64,000 bases of DNA from Afifella aestuarii (lineage in GTDB: Bacteria > Pseudomonadota > Alphaproteobacteria > Rhizobiales > Afifellaceae), in NCBI RefSeq assembly GCF_004023665.1, contig NZ_SAUF01000002.1, positions 806,001-870,000 of the forward strand, read 5' to 3'. Shown here in pieces: positions 43,881-52,273 of this stretch. Made by a program: the position numbers and the translations under genes. Position 1 is the first letter of the stretch, and every line of letters begins with the position of its first letter. A model generated the notes under the pieces. The model was not told where the DNA came from, made no database searches, and saw nothing but the letters and a program-made list of their open reading frames with translations.

Positions 43881-44264
43881 ATGCAAGAGCAGCGCGCCCT
43901 CAGACGCCACCATTTGGACAAACGGTCGACCGTCATGTCGCATCGGCTCTATGCCAATTGCCAGGTGCGCAACATCAGCCCGACCGGCGCCTGCATCGAG
44001 TTGGACAGCCGGGCCGTCCTGCCCGCGAGCGTGCGCCTGCCGATGCCCAATTGCGGCACCGCCTCGGCGAAGCTGGTCTGGCAGCGCGGCAAGCTCGCCG
44101 GCGTCATGTTCAACGAGCCTTTGAACGGCGAAGTTCTGACCCAGTATATCGATGTGCGCGCCCCCATCCGCCAGGAGCGGCAGGTGGCAAGGGATCTCGC
44201 CTCGACCATCGGCAAGCCGGCTGCACGCGCGCATCTGCGCCTCATCGATTGCTCGGCCGACTGA
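43881..44264 (+). CDS. PilZ domain protein
   Basis: A 127-residue single-domain protein with a PilZ-like fold: RRHHLDKRSTV resembles the RxxxR part of the cyclic-di-GMP site, and NCQVRNISPTGACIEL matches the D/N-x-S-x-x-G motif. The first Arg motif is imperfect, so ligand binding is uncertain. The leader upstream (43800-43880) is AT-rich with likely promoter elements. It may act downstream of the cyclases in this window or elsewhere. Confidence 0.85.
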   Translation: MQEQRALRRHHLDKRSTVMSHRLYANCQVRNISPTGACIELDSRAVLPASVRLPMPNCGTASAKLVWQRGKLAGVMFNEPLNGEVLTQYIDVRAPIRQERQVARDLASTIGKPAARAHLRLIDCSAD

Positions 44265-44392
44265 GCTTCGCCGAACGGGCTGTTCTCGCGCGGCGGCGTG
44301 TGGCTGCGCGCCGCTGAACGGATCCGGCCGTTTGAACAGGACTGGCGGCGAGAAACCGCATGCTTCGGCCGCAGTGTGAGCCGCGTTGTGCT

Positions 44393-44689
44393 TCAGCCGA
44401 TGAGTAGCGCGAGCGCGACATAGGCCGCGAGACCGCCGCCCATCGTGACGACGACGTTGTTGGAAACCCAGGCGATGGCAACGGCCAGCGCCGCGGCGAT
44501 CCAGGTTGTAGCCTCCGTGCCGGCGAGGGACGTCGCCACGAGCGCGACGACGATCAGGCCCGGCAGATCATCCAGAACGAAAGCGAAGCGGGACTGACGC
44601 AGGCGGTCGCCGGCGAGGAACCCGAGAAGGCGCGTCGCGAAGGTGGCGACCGCGAGCCCGGCGATCAACAGCCATTGCGAAGAGCTCAT
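44393..44689 (-). CDS. azlD: AzlD family branched-chain amino acid exporter small subunit
   Basis: A 98-residue membrane protein with three or four helices and typical AzlD sequence (FATRLLGFLAG, LDDLPGLIVVALVATSLAG, AIAWVSNNVVVTMGGGLAAYV). Its ATG sits in an ATGA with the stop codon expected for azlC once azlC's frameshift is corrected. Together they export branched-chain amino acids, probably regulated by the divergent Lrp-type gene at 45458. Confidence 0.93.
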   Translation of the reverse strand: MSSSQWLLIAGLAVATFATRLLGFLAGDRLRQSRFAFVLDDLPGLIVVALVATSLAGTEATTWIAAALAVAIAWVSNNVVVTMGGGLAAYVALALLIG

Positions 44690-45356
44690 GCCGGCCTCCG
44701 ATAGCGGCGCAGGAGAGCCGCAAGGGCGAGGCCGGCGAGAGACGCGACGACGCCCGCGAGATCCCTGCCGAGACGAGGCCGATCGCCAGCACGAAGGTTA
44801 TTCCCCAGGGAAGGAAAGCGGCGATGCGTCGGGGCGCCATGCTCCGGGCCATCGCAATGAACGCCGCGGTGAAGGCGAAGCCGAGCCCGGCCGCATCGAG
44901 GTCGGGCAGGATGGCGCCGATCTGCGCGCCGATCGCCGTCGATGCAAACCAGGTGACGAACATGACGCTGCCCGCCCCGAGGAGGAAGGGCGCGCCGATG
45001 CTCGGATCCTTGCCGCGCTCCGACATGGTGAGCGCCCAGTTTTCATCGGAGGTGAGGTGCAGGGCGAGGAGACGCCGCCATGGCGGCAGGCGGGCCAGGA
45101 TGCCGGCGAGCGAAGCCGTGATCCCGAGATAGCGCAGATTCATGATCGCGCCCGCGAAGACGGCGCCGACCAGGCCGCTTCCCGCCGAGAACTGATCGAC
45201 GGCGACGATCTGCGACGATCCCGCGTGAACGCCGGCACTCATGAGCCCGACGCCCCACCAGGGAAAGCCTGCCTGAGCCGCCAGGACCCCGAAGGCGAGA
45301 CCGTAAAGTGCGGCACCGACGGCGAGCGGCAGGATGGAGAGCATGCCTCGTTTCAT
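44568..45356 (-). CDS. azlC: AzlC family exporter large subunit, probably frameshifted near the C-terminus
   Basis: The open frame reads 262 residues. Residues 1-195 are a normal AzlC protein (LPLAVGAALYGLAFGVLAAQ, GVHAGSSQIVAVDQF, NLRYLGITASLAGIL), but the last 65 are Arg/Pro-rich and overlap azlD by 122 bases. In the next frame the sequence continues as a hydrophobic helix, GVVASLAGLALAALLRR, ending at a TGA in an ATGA overlap with azlD. The interval 44686-45356 is one base short of a whole number of codons, so a one-base deletion around 44763-44765 is likely. It may be a genuine lesion or a sequencing error. Confidence 0.85.
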   Translation of the reverse strand: MKRGMLSILPLAVGAALYGLAFGVLAAQAGFPWWGVGLMSAGVHAGSSQIVAVDQFSAGSGLVGAVFAGAIMNLRYLGITASLAGILARLPPWRRLLALHLTSDENWALTMSERGKDPSIGAPFLLGAGSVMFVTWFASTAIGAQIGAILPDLDAAGLGFAFTAAFIAMARSMAPRRIAAFLPWGITFVLAIGLVSAGISRASSRLSPASPLRLSCAAIGGRHELFAMAVDRRARGRHLRDAPSRVPRRRPPASVPLRFRSG

Positions 45357-45457
45357 GCCATCGGTTTATCTGTCCGGGGCGAGATGATGAATGCGCCTGT
45401 TGCGCTTTCGGTGATATGATCAGCGCATAATAGGCAACCTTTCGAGTGAAAAAGATC

Positions 45458-45916
45458 ATGGATGACAAGGATCGTGCGCTGCTTGTCGAACTGCAGCGCA
45501 ATGCCCGGCTGCCGATCGCCGAACTGGCCGATCGGGCGGGGCTTTCGAACGCATCCGTTCAGCGGCGATTGAAAGCTTTGCGCGAGGAGGGCGTGATCCA
45601 AAACGAGGTGGCGCTGCTCGACCGGCAGAAGCTCGGTCTCGGAGTGACCGCCGTGATTTTAGTCGACCTGGAGCGCGACCGGCTCGACCAGATCGACGCC
45701 TTCAAGCGCAAGGCGCGCGCCGAACCGCAGGTTCTGCATCTCTACTGTATCGCCGGCGAGATGGATTTCGTGATGATCGCCGTGGCGCGCGACATGGCCG
45801 ATTACGAGGCCCTGACGCACCGGCTGTTCTTCGCCGATGCCAATGTCCGCAAGTTCCGAACCTCCATCGTGGTCTCGACGGAAAAGGCGAGTTCGGAATA
45901 TCCGATCCTGCCGTGA
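45458..45916 (+). CDS. Lrp/AsnC family transcriptional regulator
   Basis: A 152-residue regulator (156 if the GTG at 45446 is used). The N-terminal helix-turn-helix (LPIAELADRAGLSNASVQRRLKAL) and C-terminal RAM ligand-binding domain (VTAVILVDLERD, YCIAGEMDFVMIAVARDMADYE) are complete. It is divergent from azlCD with about 100 bases between; this arrangement strongly suggests leucine-type control of branched-chain amino-acid export. Confidence 0.94.
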   Translation: MDDKDRALLVELQRNARLPIAELADRAGLSNASVQRRLKALREEGVIQNEVALLDRQKLGLGVTAVILVDLERDRLDQIDAFKRKARAEPQVLHLYCIAGEMDFVMIAVARDMADYEALTHRLFFADANVRKFRTSIVVSTEKASSEYPILP

Positions 45917-45982
45917 GGGGCGGGCGCGGCGTCAGTGGCCCTCAGCTGACGACGGGCGCTCCGGCTGTGCGCCGGTCGCGCT

Positions 45983-46513
45983 CTAGAGAAGGCGCGGGCG
46001 GGGCTGCGGCAGGTCGATCTCCACGTGCCTGGCGCTCGGAGAGGCGTCGTCGCTCGAGGCGGATTGCGAGCCGTCGAGCCGCGCTTCGTCTGTCTCTTGG
46101 GTTTGAGCGTCGATGCCGTCCTCTGCCGGCTCCGACACGGGCAGGCGCGCGCTCGCCGGGATCGCCTCGATCGGGGGCGCGCCCCGGCCGCTCCACGGCA
46201 CGGAAAGGTCGCTTGCGCTCAGGCTGCCGTGATCGACGTCGCCGTCATCGTTGCCGCCGGTGCTGGCGGAGAGGGCGGCGGAGGCCATGTCGCGCCCGGT
46301 GGCGATCTTGCGGCCGAGAAGGGTGAAGGTCTCGCGACTCGTGGCGCAGGCTTCCGGATGCCGATCGCACACGCCGCTCACATCCTTGGCGAGAACCTGG
46401 AAGGCGAGGGCGGATTCCAAAAGGGTGACGCGCGGCGGCGGACCGCCATCGGGCGACGGAGGCAGAACCAAGATCAGTGCCGTCAACCAGAAGATTGATC
46501 GGAACAAGAACAT
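45983..46513 (-). CDS. DUF5330 domain-containing protein
   Basis: A 176-residue protein with an N-terminal membrane segment or signal (residues 1-20, MFLFRSIFWLTALILVLPPS), then a helical DUF5330 core (LLESALAFQVLAKDVSGVCDRHPEACATSRETFTLLGRKIATG) with two Cys residues suited to a disulfide, and a long Ser/Asp/Ala/Glu-rich tail with no predicted structure. The start at 46513 is chosen from the membrane segment; the upstream in-frame start at 46564 adds only a basic tail. It is found in Hyphomicrobiales, and its function is unknown. Confidence 0.85.
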   Translation of the reverse strand: MFLFRSIFWLTALILVLPPSPDGGPPPRVTLLESALAFQVLAKDVSGVCDRHPEACATSRETFTLLGRKIATGRDMASAALSASTGGNDDGDVDHGSLSASDLSVPWSGRGAPPIEAIPASARLPVSEPAEDGIDAQTQETDEARLDGSQSASSDDASPSARHVEIDLPQPRPRLL

Positions 46514-46824
46514 AACCTTACCCTGTTTGCGGATTCTTCCGATCCAGCGCCGCGAAGGAACCATGAAGGCTCCAAAATCGCGTTCATCCGATATCTACAA
46601 TTCGACGCAAATCCGGCTCATTCCAGGCACTAAGGGGCTATTTCCTCGAGCTGTTCCCGAAAGCTTGCTGGGGTGGTTAATACATGCTTTGTGCCGGCGA
46701 TCGGCGCGACCGCCGGCCGCGGTTTGGCAGAGTTCAAGTTTCCTTAAGCCAAAGCGGCGAAGTTGAGGCACGACAAGCCGGTCTGAAGGAGGCCGGTCGA
46801 CGATGGGGTTGGTGTGTGAGTGTG
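46514..46824. other. 311-base divergent promoter region
   Basis: The region lies between the DUF5330 and peptidoglycan-binding protein starts. It is AT-richer around 46575-46700 and should carry both promoters. No distinct operator or RNA is visible. Confidence 0.4.
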
Positions 46825-47460
46825 ATGGCCTCCGAGGCGGATCGACCGATGTCCCGGACGACGAGCCGGGCTGCAGGCGGACGCCGGAAGCGACAGACGC
46901 GGGGTGACAAGACCGCGGCGGCAAAGCCGGCAGCGACGAAGGCGGCCTCAGCCCTCGGCGAGCGGAGCCGGCTCGGCCTCGTCCTGCGCCATGGCCCGGC
47001 GGCTGCGCTCGGGCTTCTGGCTGTGGCCGCCATCGTCAACGCGCTCGTCCTGCAGCATGGACGCCATCCCGATCCGCTCTTTGCCACGCGTGAGAGAGAG
47101 CCCGTCTCGACGCTCCAGGCGGGGGAGAAGGGCGATCTCGAAATGATCATCCGCACCGGCCTCGTCGTGCCGCGCGAACGCCCGGATGCGGTCGGGGCCG
47201 CAGAGACGGCCGTCTCTGCCGAGACTTCCTCGGAACGCCCCGCTTCGGGCTCGGCCCCCGACCCGGTCGTCTTCGCCGTGCAGCAGGCCCTCGCCGACAC
47301 GGCCTATGGCCCGGTGACGGCAGACGGTCTCAAGGGCCATGAAACGACCGAGGCGCTGAGGCGCTTCCAGCTCGATCAGGGGCTCAAGGTGAACGGCGAG
47401 ATCGACCGCGAGACGCTCGACCGGCTGGCCGCGATCGGCGCCATGCCGGACAATCCGTAA
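46825..47460 (+). CDS. Peptidoglycan-binding domain membrane protein
   Basis: A 211-residue protein. A Lys/Arg/Ala-rich N-terminal cytoplasmic tail (1-55) precedes one membrane helix at about 60-78 (AAALGLLAVAAIVNALVLQ) and a periplasmic portion ending in a PG_binding_1 domain (about 145-205; VQQALADTAYGPVTADGLKG, ALRRFQLDQGLKVNGEIDRETLDRL). Starts at 46825 (ATG) or 46849 (ATG) are possible. It is likely a wall-anchored envelope protein; DUF1491 follows 79 bases later in the same orientation. Confidence 0.88.
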   Translation: MASEADRPMSRTTSRAAGGRRKRQTRGDKTAAAKPAATKAASALGERSRLGLVLRHGPAAALGLLAVAAIVNALVLQHGRHPDPLFATREREPVSTLQAGEKGDLEMIIRTGLVVPRERPDAVGAAETAVSAETSSERPASGSAPDPVVFAVQQALADTAYGPVTADGLKGHETTEALRRFQLDQGLKVNGEIDRETLDRLAAIGAMPDNP

Positions 47461-47514
47461 GCCCGTGTTTCCGCTCATGTGGTTTCGGGCCGGCTGCGAA
47501 GCTGGACCCTCACG

Positions 47515-47545
47515 GCCATGGTGAGGCCATGGTGAGCCCATGGTG
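47515..47545. repeat. Triplicated CCATGGTGAG around a start codon
   Basis: Three near-identical 10-11 base units each contain ATGGTGAG (ATG at 47519, 47529 and 47540). The units differ in reading frame, and only the last one starts the DUF1491 gene. Confidence 0.75.
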
Positions 47546-47911
47546 AGATTGCGCACCGACATCTTCGTGCAGGCGTTGATTCGCCGTGTCTCGGCCACGG
47601 GGGCCTTTGCCACCGTAGCGCGCAAAGGCGCGCTCGAAGCCGGCACCCTCTTCATCATCGTCGATCGTCTCGACGGACGTCTCGATCTCTATGGCCCTGC
47701 GCCACAAAGCTTTTTCATGGATGAGATGGAGATGCCGGCCGATCGTTTCTTCATACCACTTGTGCGCGAGGGAGAGCGCGGCAAGATTGAGGAAAGGTTG
47801 GTGAGCGAAAGCCGTTTCGATCCTGACTTGTGGGTGGTGGAGATTGAGGATCGGGAAGGGCGTTCCTTCGTCGCGGTGGCAGATAGCGACGCTTCGTCGG
47901 GGCGGCCGTAA
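47540..47911 (+). CDS. DUF1491 family protein
   Basis: A 123-residue protein of a small family widespread in Hyphomicrobiales (MVRLRTDIFVQALIRRV; RKGALEAGTLFIIVDRLDG; LYGPAPQSFF; LVSESRFDPDLWVVEIEDREGR). It has no membrane segment or enzyme motif. Its start codon lies in the third copy of a short repeat, and no good Shine-Dalgarno site precedes it. Confidence 0.9.
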   Translation: MVRLRTDIFVQALIRRVSATGAFATVARKGALEAGTLFIIVDRLDGRLDLYGPAPQSFFMDEMEMPADRFFIPLVREGERGKIEERLVSESRFDPDLWVVEIEDREGRSFVAVADSDASSGRP

Positions 47912-48007
47912 CCCAGAATCGCTTTATCCCCGTTCAGCAGTTGTTAACCATACTGCGGCGACAGTGGGTTCGCCGGATCAACGGACGGCCCTTCTGAGGA
48001 GGTGGAT

Positions 48008-48193
48008 ATGGCCGAAATCCTGAACTTTCCGACGCTGAGCGAAAGCCAGGCGCGCAAGCCTGCACATAGCGGCCCGTGCCAGATTCTGATGTTTACCGGA
48101 GTGCGGGTGGAATACCGCGACGAGCCGGGCAGCGTGGCGCTTTCGCGTCGGGCGCGGGCGGCGACGAAGCCGAAGAAGCGCCGCGCAAGCTAA
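48008..48193 (+). CDS. Small conserved basic protein
   Basis: A 61-residue protein starting MAEILNFPTLSESQARK, with a central HSGPCQILMFTGVRVEYR motif and a basic C-terminal tail (KPKKRRAS). A strong ribosome binding site (GAGGAGGT, 3-4 bases upstream of the GATATG start) supports it. It resembles small Hyphomicrobiales proteins of unknown role; the basic end suggests nucleic-acid binding. Upstream 47912-48007 has promoter-like AT content. Confidence 0.75.
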   Translation: MAEILNFPTLSESQARKPAHSGPCQILMFTGVRVEYRDEPGSVALSRRARAATKPKKRRAS

Positions 48194-48217
48194 TACATTT
48201 GCGGCGGCGCCTGCGTT

Positions 48218-48829
48218 TCAGCCGGCCGGCTCAAGCGGGGCCGGCACGCATTCCGCCGCCTGAAGATGTTCGATCGCGACCTGGCGTTCGCGCGGGGTCG
48301 GCGCATAAAAACGCACGAGCGCGATGAGATCGGGCTGTGCCGCTTCCACGACGATGGTCTGATCGAGGGCTGCGGACGTGGTTTCCTTCAACTGAGCATT
48401 CTGAATCGGATCGACGATCAACATGTCGAGCCGCCCGTCGATCGCCGTGCGATCGTTGACGGAAAAGAGGACGGTGCCGCGCCGCTGGTAGAGCGCCAGC
48501 GACCAGAAACTGTTCGGCCCCGAAAAGGACAGAGACGCCGGCGCATCTTTCAGCGAGATGCGGCAGGCGCCGTGCACGAAGAGCGGATCGAGCCCGGCGA
48601 TCGCTGGCCCCTGGCCGTCGGGCGGCAGGAGGGTGAAGCCCGCTTCCGTCGTGACGGCGGCAAGCTTCGACCAGCCGTCGCTCGAGGCGAGCCGCGGCAC
48701 CAGGAAAATCACCACGATATGGATCGAGGCGGCGAGCAGGAAAATCGCGAGCAGCCAGGCGAGTAGGCCGCCGAAGAAGCCGGCCGGGATGAGCCGCCGG
48801 CGGCGGCCGATGCGCTCCTCGTAGATCAT
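48218..48829 (-). CDS. DUF1254 domain-containing membrane protein
   Basis: A 203-residue protein with one membrane helix at about residues 19-45 and an outside domain (RLASSDGWSKLAAVTTEAGFTLLPP, FVHGACRISL, SLALYQRRGTVLFSVNDRTA). It pairs with the DUF1214 protein encoded directly upstream, as in many Hyphomicrobiales, where the two halves are also found fused. Its start overlaps the DUF1214 stop by four bases (ATGA). The function is unknown. Confidence 0.88.
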   Translation of the reverse strand: MIYEERIGRRRRLIPAGFFGGLLAWLLAIFLLAASIHIVVIFLVPRLASSDGWSKLAAVTTEAGFTLLPPDGQGPAIAGLDPLFVHGACRISLKDAPASLSFSGPNSFWSLALYQRRGTVLFSVNDRTAIDGRLDMLIVDPIQNAQLKETTSAALDQTIVVEAAQPDLIALVRFYAPTPRERQVAIEHLQAAECVPAPLEPAG

Positions 48830-49401
48830 CGGCAGCCCTTCGGAGTGATCGCCGGAACGGTGAATTGCGTGAGCGCCGTCACCGTGCGGGCCGTGGTGTC
48901 GTAGAGGCGCGCGGCGAGCCGGATCTGGCCGGCACCTTCAGAGGAGAGCCAGTTGCCCGGCTGCGGATTGGGCGCCAGCGTGATGGTGAAGGTGCCGTCC
49001 GCCTTGCGCACGATCTCGTCGCTGCCGAGTGCCCGGCCGCCGCGTTCCGCCGGCGGCAGATGTCCGCCCGCAGCGGTTTCCACAGAGATGGTCCAGAGCC
49101 GGGCCGACGGCATCTGGCCGGAAATTTCGTAGCTGCATGCGCCGTTGAGATCGCCGCCCGTATCGTCGGAGCGGGCAAGGAGTTTCAGGCCTTCGCTCGG
49201 GCCGAGCGCGAGCTCGCCGGTGCGTGCAAGACGGGCGCGCGAATAAGGATCTTCGTCCTCCGTGCCGGCGCGCGGCCAGCCCTTCCAGGCACCGCTTTCG
49301 ATCGTGTCGATCGGCGTGAGGTCGCGCAGGCTCAAAAACGCGCTGCCGACGCCCAGAACGAAGGCGATGGCGACGCCGAGAATGATGACGAGGGCACGCA
49401 A
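48826..49401 (-). CDS. DUF1214 domain-containing protein
   Basis: A 191-residue protein with an N-terminal membrane helix (residues 3-25) and a periplasmic DUF1214 domain (RLWTISVETAAGGHLPPAERGGRALGSDEIVR, FTITLAPNPQPGNWLSSEG, RLYDTTARTVTALTQFTVPAI). It is expressed with the DUF1254 partner and lies 11 bases after the PBP1A stop, so the three genes form one unit. The biochemical role is unknown. Confidence 0.9.
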   Translation of the reverse strand: MRALVIILGVAIAFVLGVGSAFLSLRDLTPIDTIESGAWKGWPRAGTEDEDPYSRARLARTGELALGPSEGLKLLARSDDTGGDLNGACSYEISGQMPSARLWTISVETAAGGHLPPAERGGRALGSDEIVRKADGTFTITLAPNPQPGNWLSSEGAGQIRLAARLYDTTARTVTALTQFTVPAITPKGCR

Positions 49402-49411
49402 GGCAGTGGGC

Positions 49412-51559
49412 CTAACGGGTGGCCGTGCCGCCAGGCGCGGCGGCGGAAGCCTCGCGCTTCAAGGCGGGAGCTGCGATCTCGGCGGTTTTGGCGCGCTCTT
49501 CCAGACGATCGAGAATGTCTTCCGTCGGCGGAGCGAGGCGGCCCGAGCCCAAAAGCTCGCCGCCCTCCGGCAGGCCCTCTGCGACCGGCACCTCGTCTTC
49601 CGCAGGCGGCGGCAGCGGGATGCCCGGAAGCGGGCGATGCTCGATATTGGCTTCCGCGACGCGCATGTATTTCTGCCAGGTCATGGCCGGCAGCGTGCCG
49701 CCGGTGAGACGGTTGGTGCTCTTGTAATTGTCGTTGCCGAGCCAGACGGCGGTGGAGAAATCGCCGGTATAGCCGACGAACCAGGCGTCGCGATAAGCCT
49801 GGGTGGTGCCGGTCTTGCCGGCGACGGAGACACCCGGAATGAGGGCGCGGCGGCCGGTGCCGTGCTCGGCGACGTTGTGCATCATCTTGACCATGTCGCG
49901 CGCGACGCCTTCCGACAGGACGCGTTTGGGCGGCCCGTTGGCGCGGTTGAAATCGTAGATGACCTCGCCGTCGGGGGTGAGGATGCGTGCGACGCCGTGC
50001 GGGCGCGCGCGAAAGCCGCCTGAGGCGAAGGCGGCATAACCCGTCGCCTGGTCGAGGACCGTCACCTCCGACGTGCCGAGGGGGAGCGAGCGGGTGACGC
50101 GGATCGGCGTCTGGACGCCGAGACGCTCCGCCATTTCCGCAATCGGCTGGCGCCCGAAGGCGATCGAAAGGCGCACCGGGATGGTGTTGATGGAATGGGT
50201 GAGGCCCTGCATCATGGTGATGCGGCCACGGTAACGGCGCGAATAATTCTGCGGCGACCAATTGCCGATGGAGACCGGCGCGTCGAGGATGACGCTGTCC
50301 GGCGTATAGCCGTGTTCGAGCGCGGCGGCATAGGTGTAGGGCTTGAAGGACGAGCCCGGCTGGCGCTGCGCATTGGTGGCGCGGTTGAAGGTGGAGGCGC
50401 CGTAGTCGCGGCCGCCCACCATGGCGCGCACGGCGCCCGACATATCCATGGAGACGAGCGCCGCCTGTTTGACGCCGTAGGCATCACCGGATTCCCGCAG
50501 CGAGGATTCCACCGCAAGCTCGGCCGCGCGCTGCAGGCGCATGTCGATCGTGGTGCGCACGATGAGATTGCGCTGGCCCGGAGGGGCGAGGCGCTTCACC
50601 TCCTCAAACACCCAGTCGAGGAAGTAATCCGGCGAGGGTGTCGCCTCGCGCGAGACCGGCGTTGCCGGATGGCGCCTCGCGCTGATCACCTGGCCCTCGG
50701 TCATGAAGCCGGCCTGGACCATATTGGTCAAAACCTCGTTGGCGCGCCCGCGCGCCGCCGGCAGGTTGATGTGGGGGGCATAGCGCGTCGGTGCCTTGAA
50801 GAGGCCGGCGAGCATCGCCGATTCTTCGAGCCGGAGATCGGTGACGGGCTTGCCGAAATAGAATTCGGACGCCGCCCCGACGCCGAAGGCGCCGCCGCCC
50901 ATATAGGCGCGGTCGAGATAGAGCTTCAGGATCTCGCGCTTGGTGAGATTGGCTTCCAGCCACAGGGCGAGGAAGGCTTCCTTGATCTTGCGGTCGAGCG
51001 TGCGCTCGTTGGACAGGAAGACGTTCTTGGCGAGCTGCTGGGTGATCGACGAGCCGCCCTGGACGACGCCGCCGGCGCGGGCATTTTCCACAAGCGCGCG
51101 CAAGGTGCCGATGACATCGATGCCGAAATGCTCGAAGAAGCGCCGGTCCTCGGTCGCCAGCACGGCCTGGATGAGATGGTCGGGCAATTGGTCGAGGGAG
51201 AACTGCACCTCCTGCAGGACGCCGCGCTTGCCGATCTCGTTGCCGTAGCGGTCGAGCATGGTGACGGAATAATCGGACTGGGCGCGCCAGTCGCGCTTGA
51301 CCGCGTCGAAGGCGGGGATGGCGAGCGCCAGCAAGACGATGAGCCCGGCGCAGCCGAGGGTGACGCTCTCTGACAGGAGCTCGAAGACGGGCCGCTTCCA
51401 GCCGGTGGCATGGAAACGGCGAAAGAACAGAATGGTGCGCTCCCAGGCCATGCCGGAGCTTTGGCCGAGCTCGAAGAAGAAGGTGTCGATCGCGGAATCG
51501 ATCTCCAGCGCACGCAGCCAGTGCGGAAGCTTCTTCTTCGGTGTAAACGGATCGCGCAT
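49412..51559 (-). CDS. mrcA: Penicillin-binding protein 1A (bifunctional transglycosylase/transpeptidase)
   Basis: A 715-residue inner-membrane enzyme that polymerises and cross-links peptidoglycan. One membrane helix lies at about 65-85; the glycosyltransferase domain starts with EDRRFFEHFG (Glu137) and continues through GGSSITQQLAKN and the RKIKEAFLALWLE segment. The transpeptidase domain has Ser403 and Lys406 in SSFK, SIN at 456-458 and KTG at 582-584. The C-terminal tail is Ala/Glu-rich and disordered. It is unusually short between the membrane helix and catalytic domain but complete. Confidence 0.96.
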   Translation of the reverse strand: MRDPFTPKKKLPHWLRALEIDSAIDTFFFELGQSSGMAWERTILFFRRFHATGWKRPVFELLSESVTLGCAGLIVLLALAIPAFDAVKRDWRAQSDYSVTMLDRYGNEIGKRGVLQEVQFSLDQLPDHLIQAVLATEDRRFFEHFGIDVIGTLRALVENARAGGVVQGGSSITQQLAKNVFLSNERTLDRKIKEAFLALWLEANLTKREILKLYLDRAYMGGGAFGVGAASEFYFGKPVTDLRLEESAMLAGLFKAPTRYAPHINLPAARGRANEVLTNMVQAGFMTEGQVISARRHPATPVSREATPSPDYFLDWVFEEVKRLAPPGQRNLIVRTTIDMRLQRAAELAVESSLRESGDAYGVKQAALVSMDMSGAVRAMVGGRDYGASTFNRATNAQRQPGSSFKPYTYAAALEHGYTPDSVILDAPVSIGNWSPQNYSRRYRGRITMMQGLTHSINTIPVRLSIAFGRQPIAEMAERLGVQTPIRVTRSLPLGTSEVTVLDQATGYAAFASGGFRARPHGVARILTPDGEVIYDFNRANGPPKRVLSEGVARDMVKMMHNVAEHGTGRRALIPGVSVAGKTGTTQAYRDAWFVGYTGDFSTAVWLGNDNYKSTNRLTGGTLPAMTWQKYMRVAEANIEHRPLPGIPLPPPAEDEVPVAEGLPEGGELLGSGRLAPPTEDILDRLEERAKTAEIAAPALKREASAAAPGGTATR

Positions 51560-51695
51560 TTGGTGTTTTCACAAGAGGCTCGGCCGCGAGCCTTGTCAGG
51601 CACGGTTCTAGCACGATTTGGGTCTTTGATAAGTGGCGGCAGGGCCTTGCCGCCGATCGGCGAGAAAGCGGTGCGCGATGGTCACAGGAGCAGGG

Positions 51696-52157
51696 ATGCT
51701 CGAAAAAGAGCCGTTCTGGCGCCAAAAGGCGCTCGAAGAACTCACTGACAAAGAGTGGGAGGCGCTGTGCGACGGTTGCGGCCGCTGCTGCCTCAACAAG
51801 CTCCAGGATTACGACACGGGCGAGATCTCGTGGACGAATGTCGCCTGCCGTCTCTATGACGAAAATGCCTGCCGGTGCCGCGATTACGAGAACCGCATCG
51901 AGATCGTGCCAGACTGCCTGCCGCTGTCGGCGGAGGCGGTGCGCGAGATTTCCTGGCTGCCGCCGTCCTGCGCCTATCGCCTCGTCGCGGAAGGCCGCGA
52001 TCTCTATTGGTGGCACCATCTCGTCTCCGGATCGCGCGAGACCGTGCACGAGGCGGGGATCTCGACGCGCGGGCGCACGGTGTCGGAGAGGGACGTGCCG
52101 GTGGACGAATGGGAAGATTTTCTCGTCGAATGGCCCGAAGAGACGCCGCCGCGGTAG
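51696..52157 (+). CDS. YcgN/YkgJ family cysteine-cluster protein (UPF0260)
   Basis: A 153-residue protein with the cysteine cluster [12 protein letters not shown] at about 28-39 and further Cys residues ([23 protein letters not shown]), fitting a metal- or Fe-S-binding protein. The DPLS-like [36 protein letters not shown] segment is typical. I chose ATG 51696 because AGGAG lies 6 bases upstream; an earlier ATG at 51678 is in frame. The function is unknown. Confidence 0.93.
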   Translation: MLEKEPFWRQKALEELTDKEWEALCDGCGRCCLNKLQDYDTGEISWTNVACRLYDENACRCRDYENRIEIVPDCLPLSAEAVREISWLPPSCAYRLVAEGRDLYWWHHLVSGSRETVHEAGISTRGRTVSERDVPVDEWEDFLVEWPEETPPR

Positions 52158-52273
52158 AGCTTCCGGGTGTATGGTGCGTGGATTTTCGGTCCTGAGTTGA
52201 AAATCAGGCGTCTCGCGGTCGCTGAAGTCCGCTGGCGCTTGACCGCGCGCTGCGGGCTTCCATCTCCTGCGGA

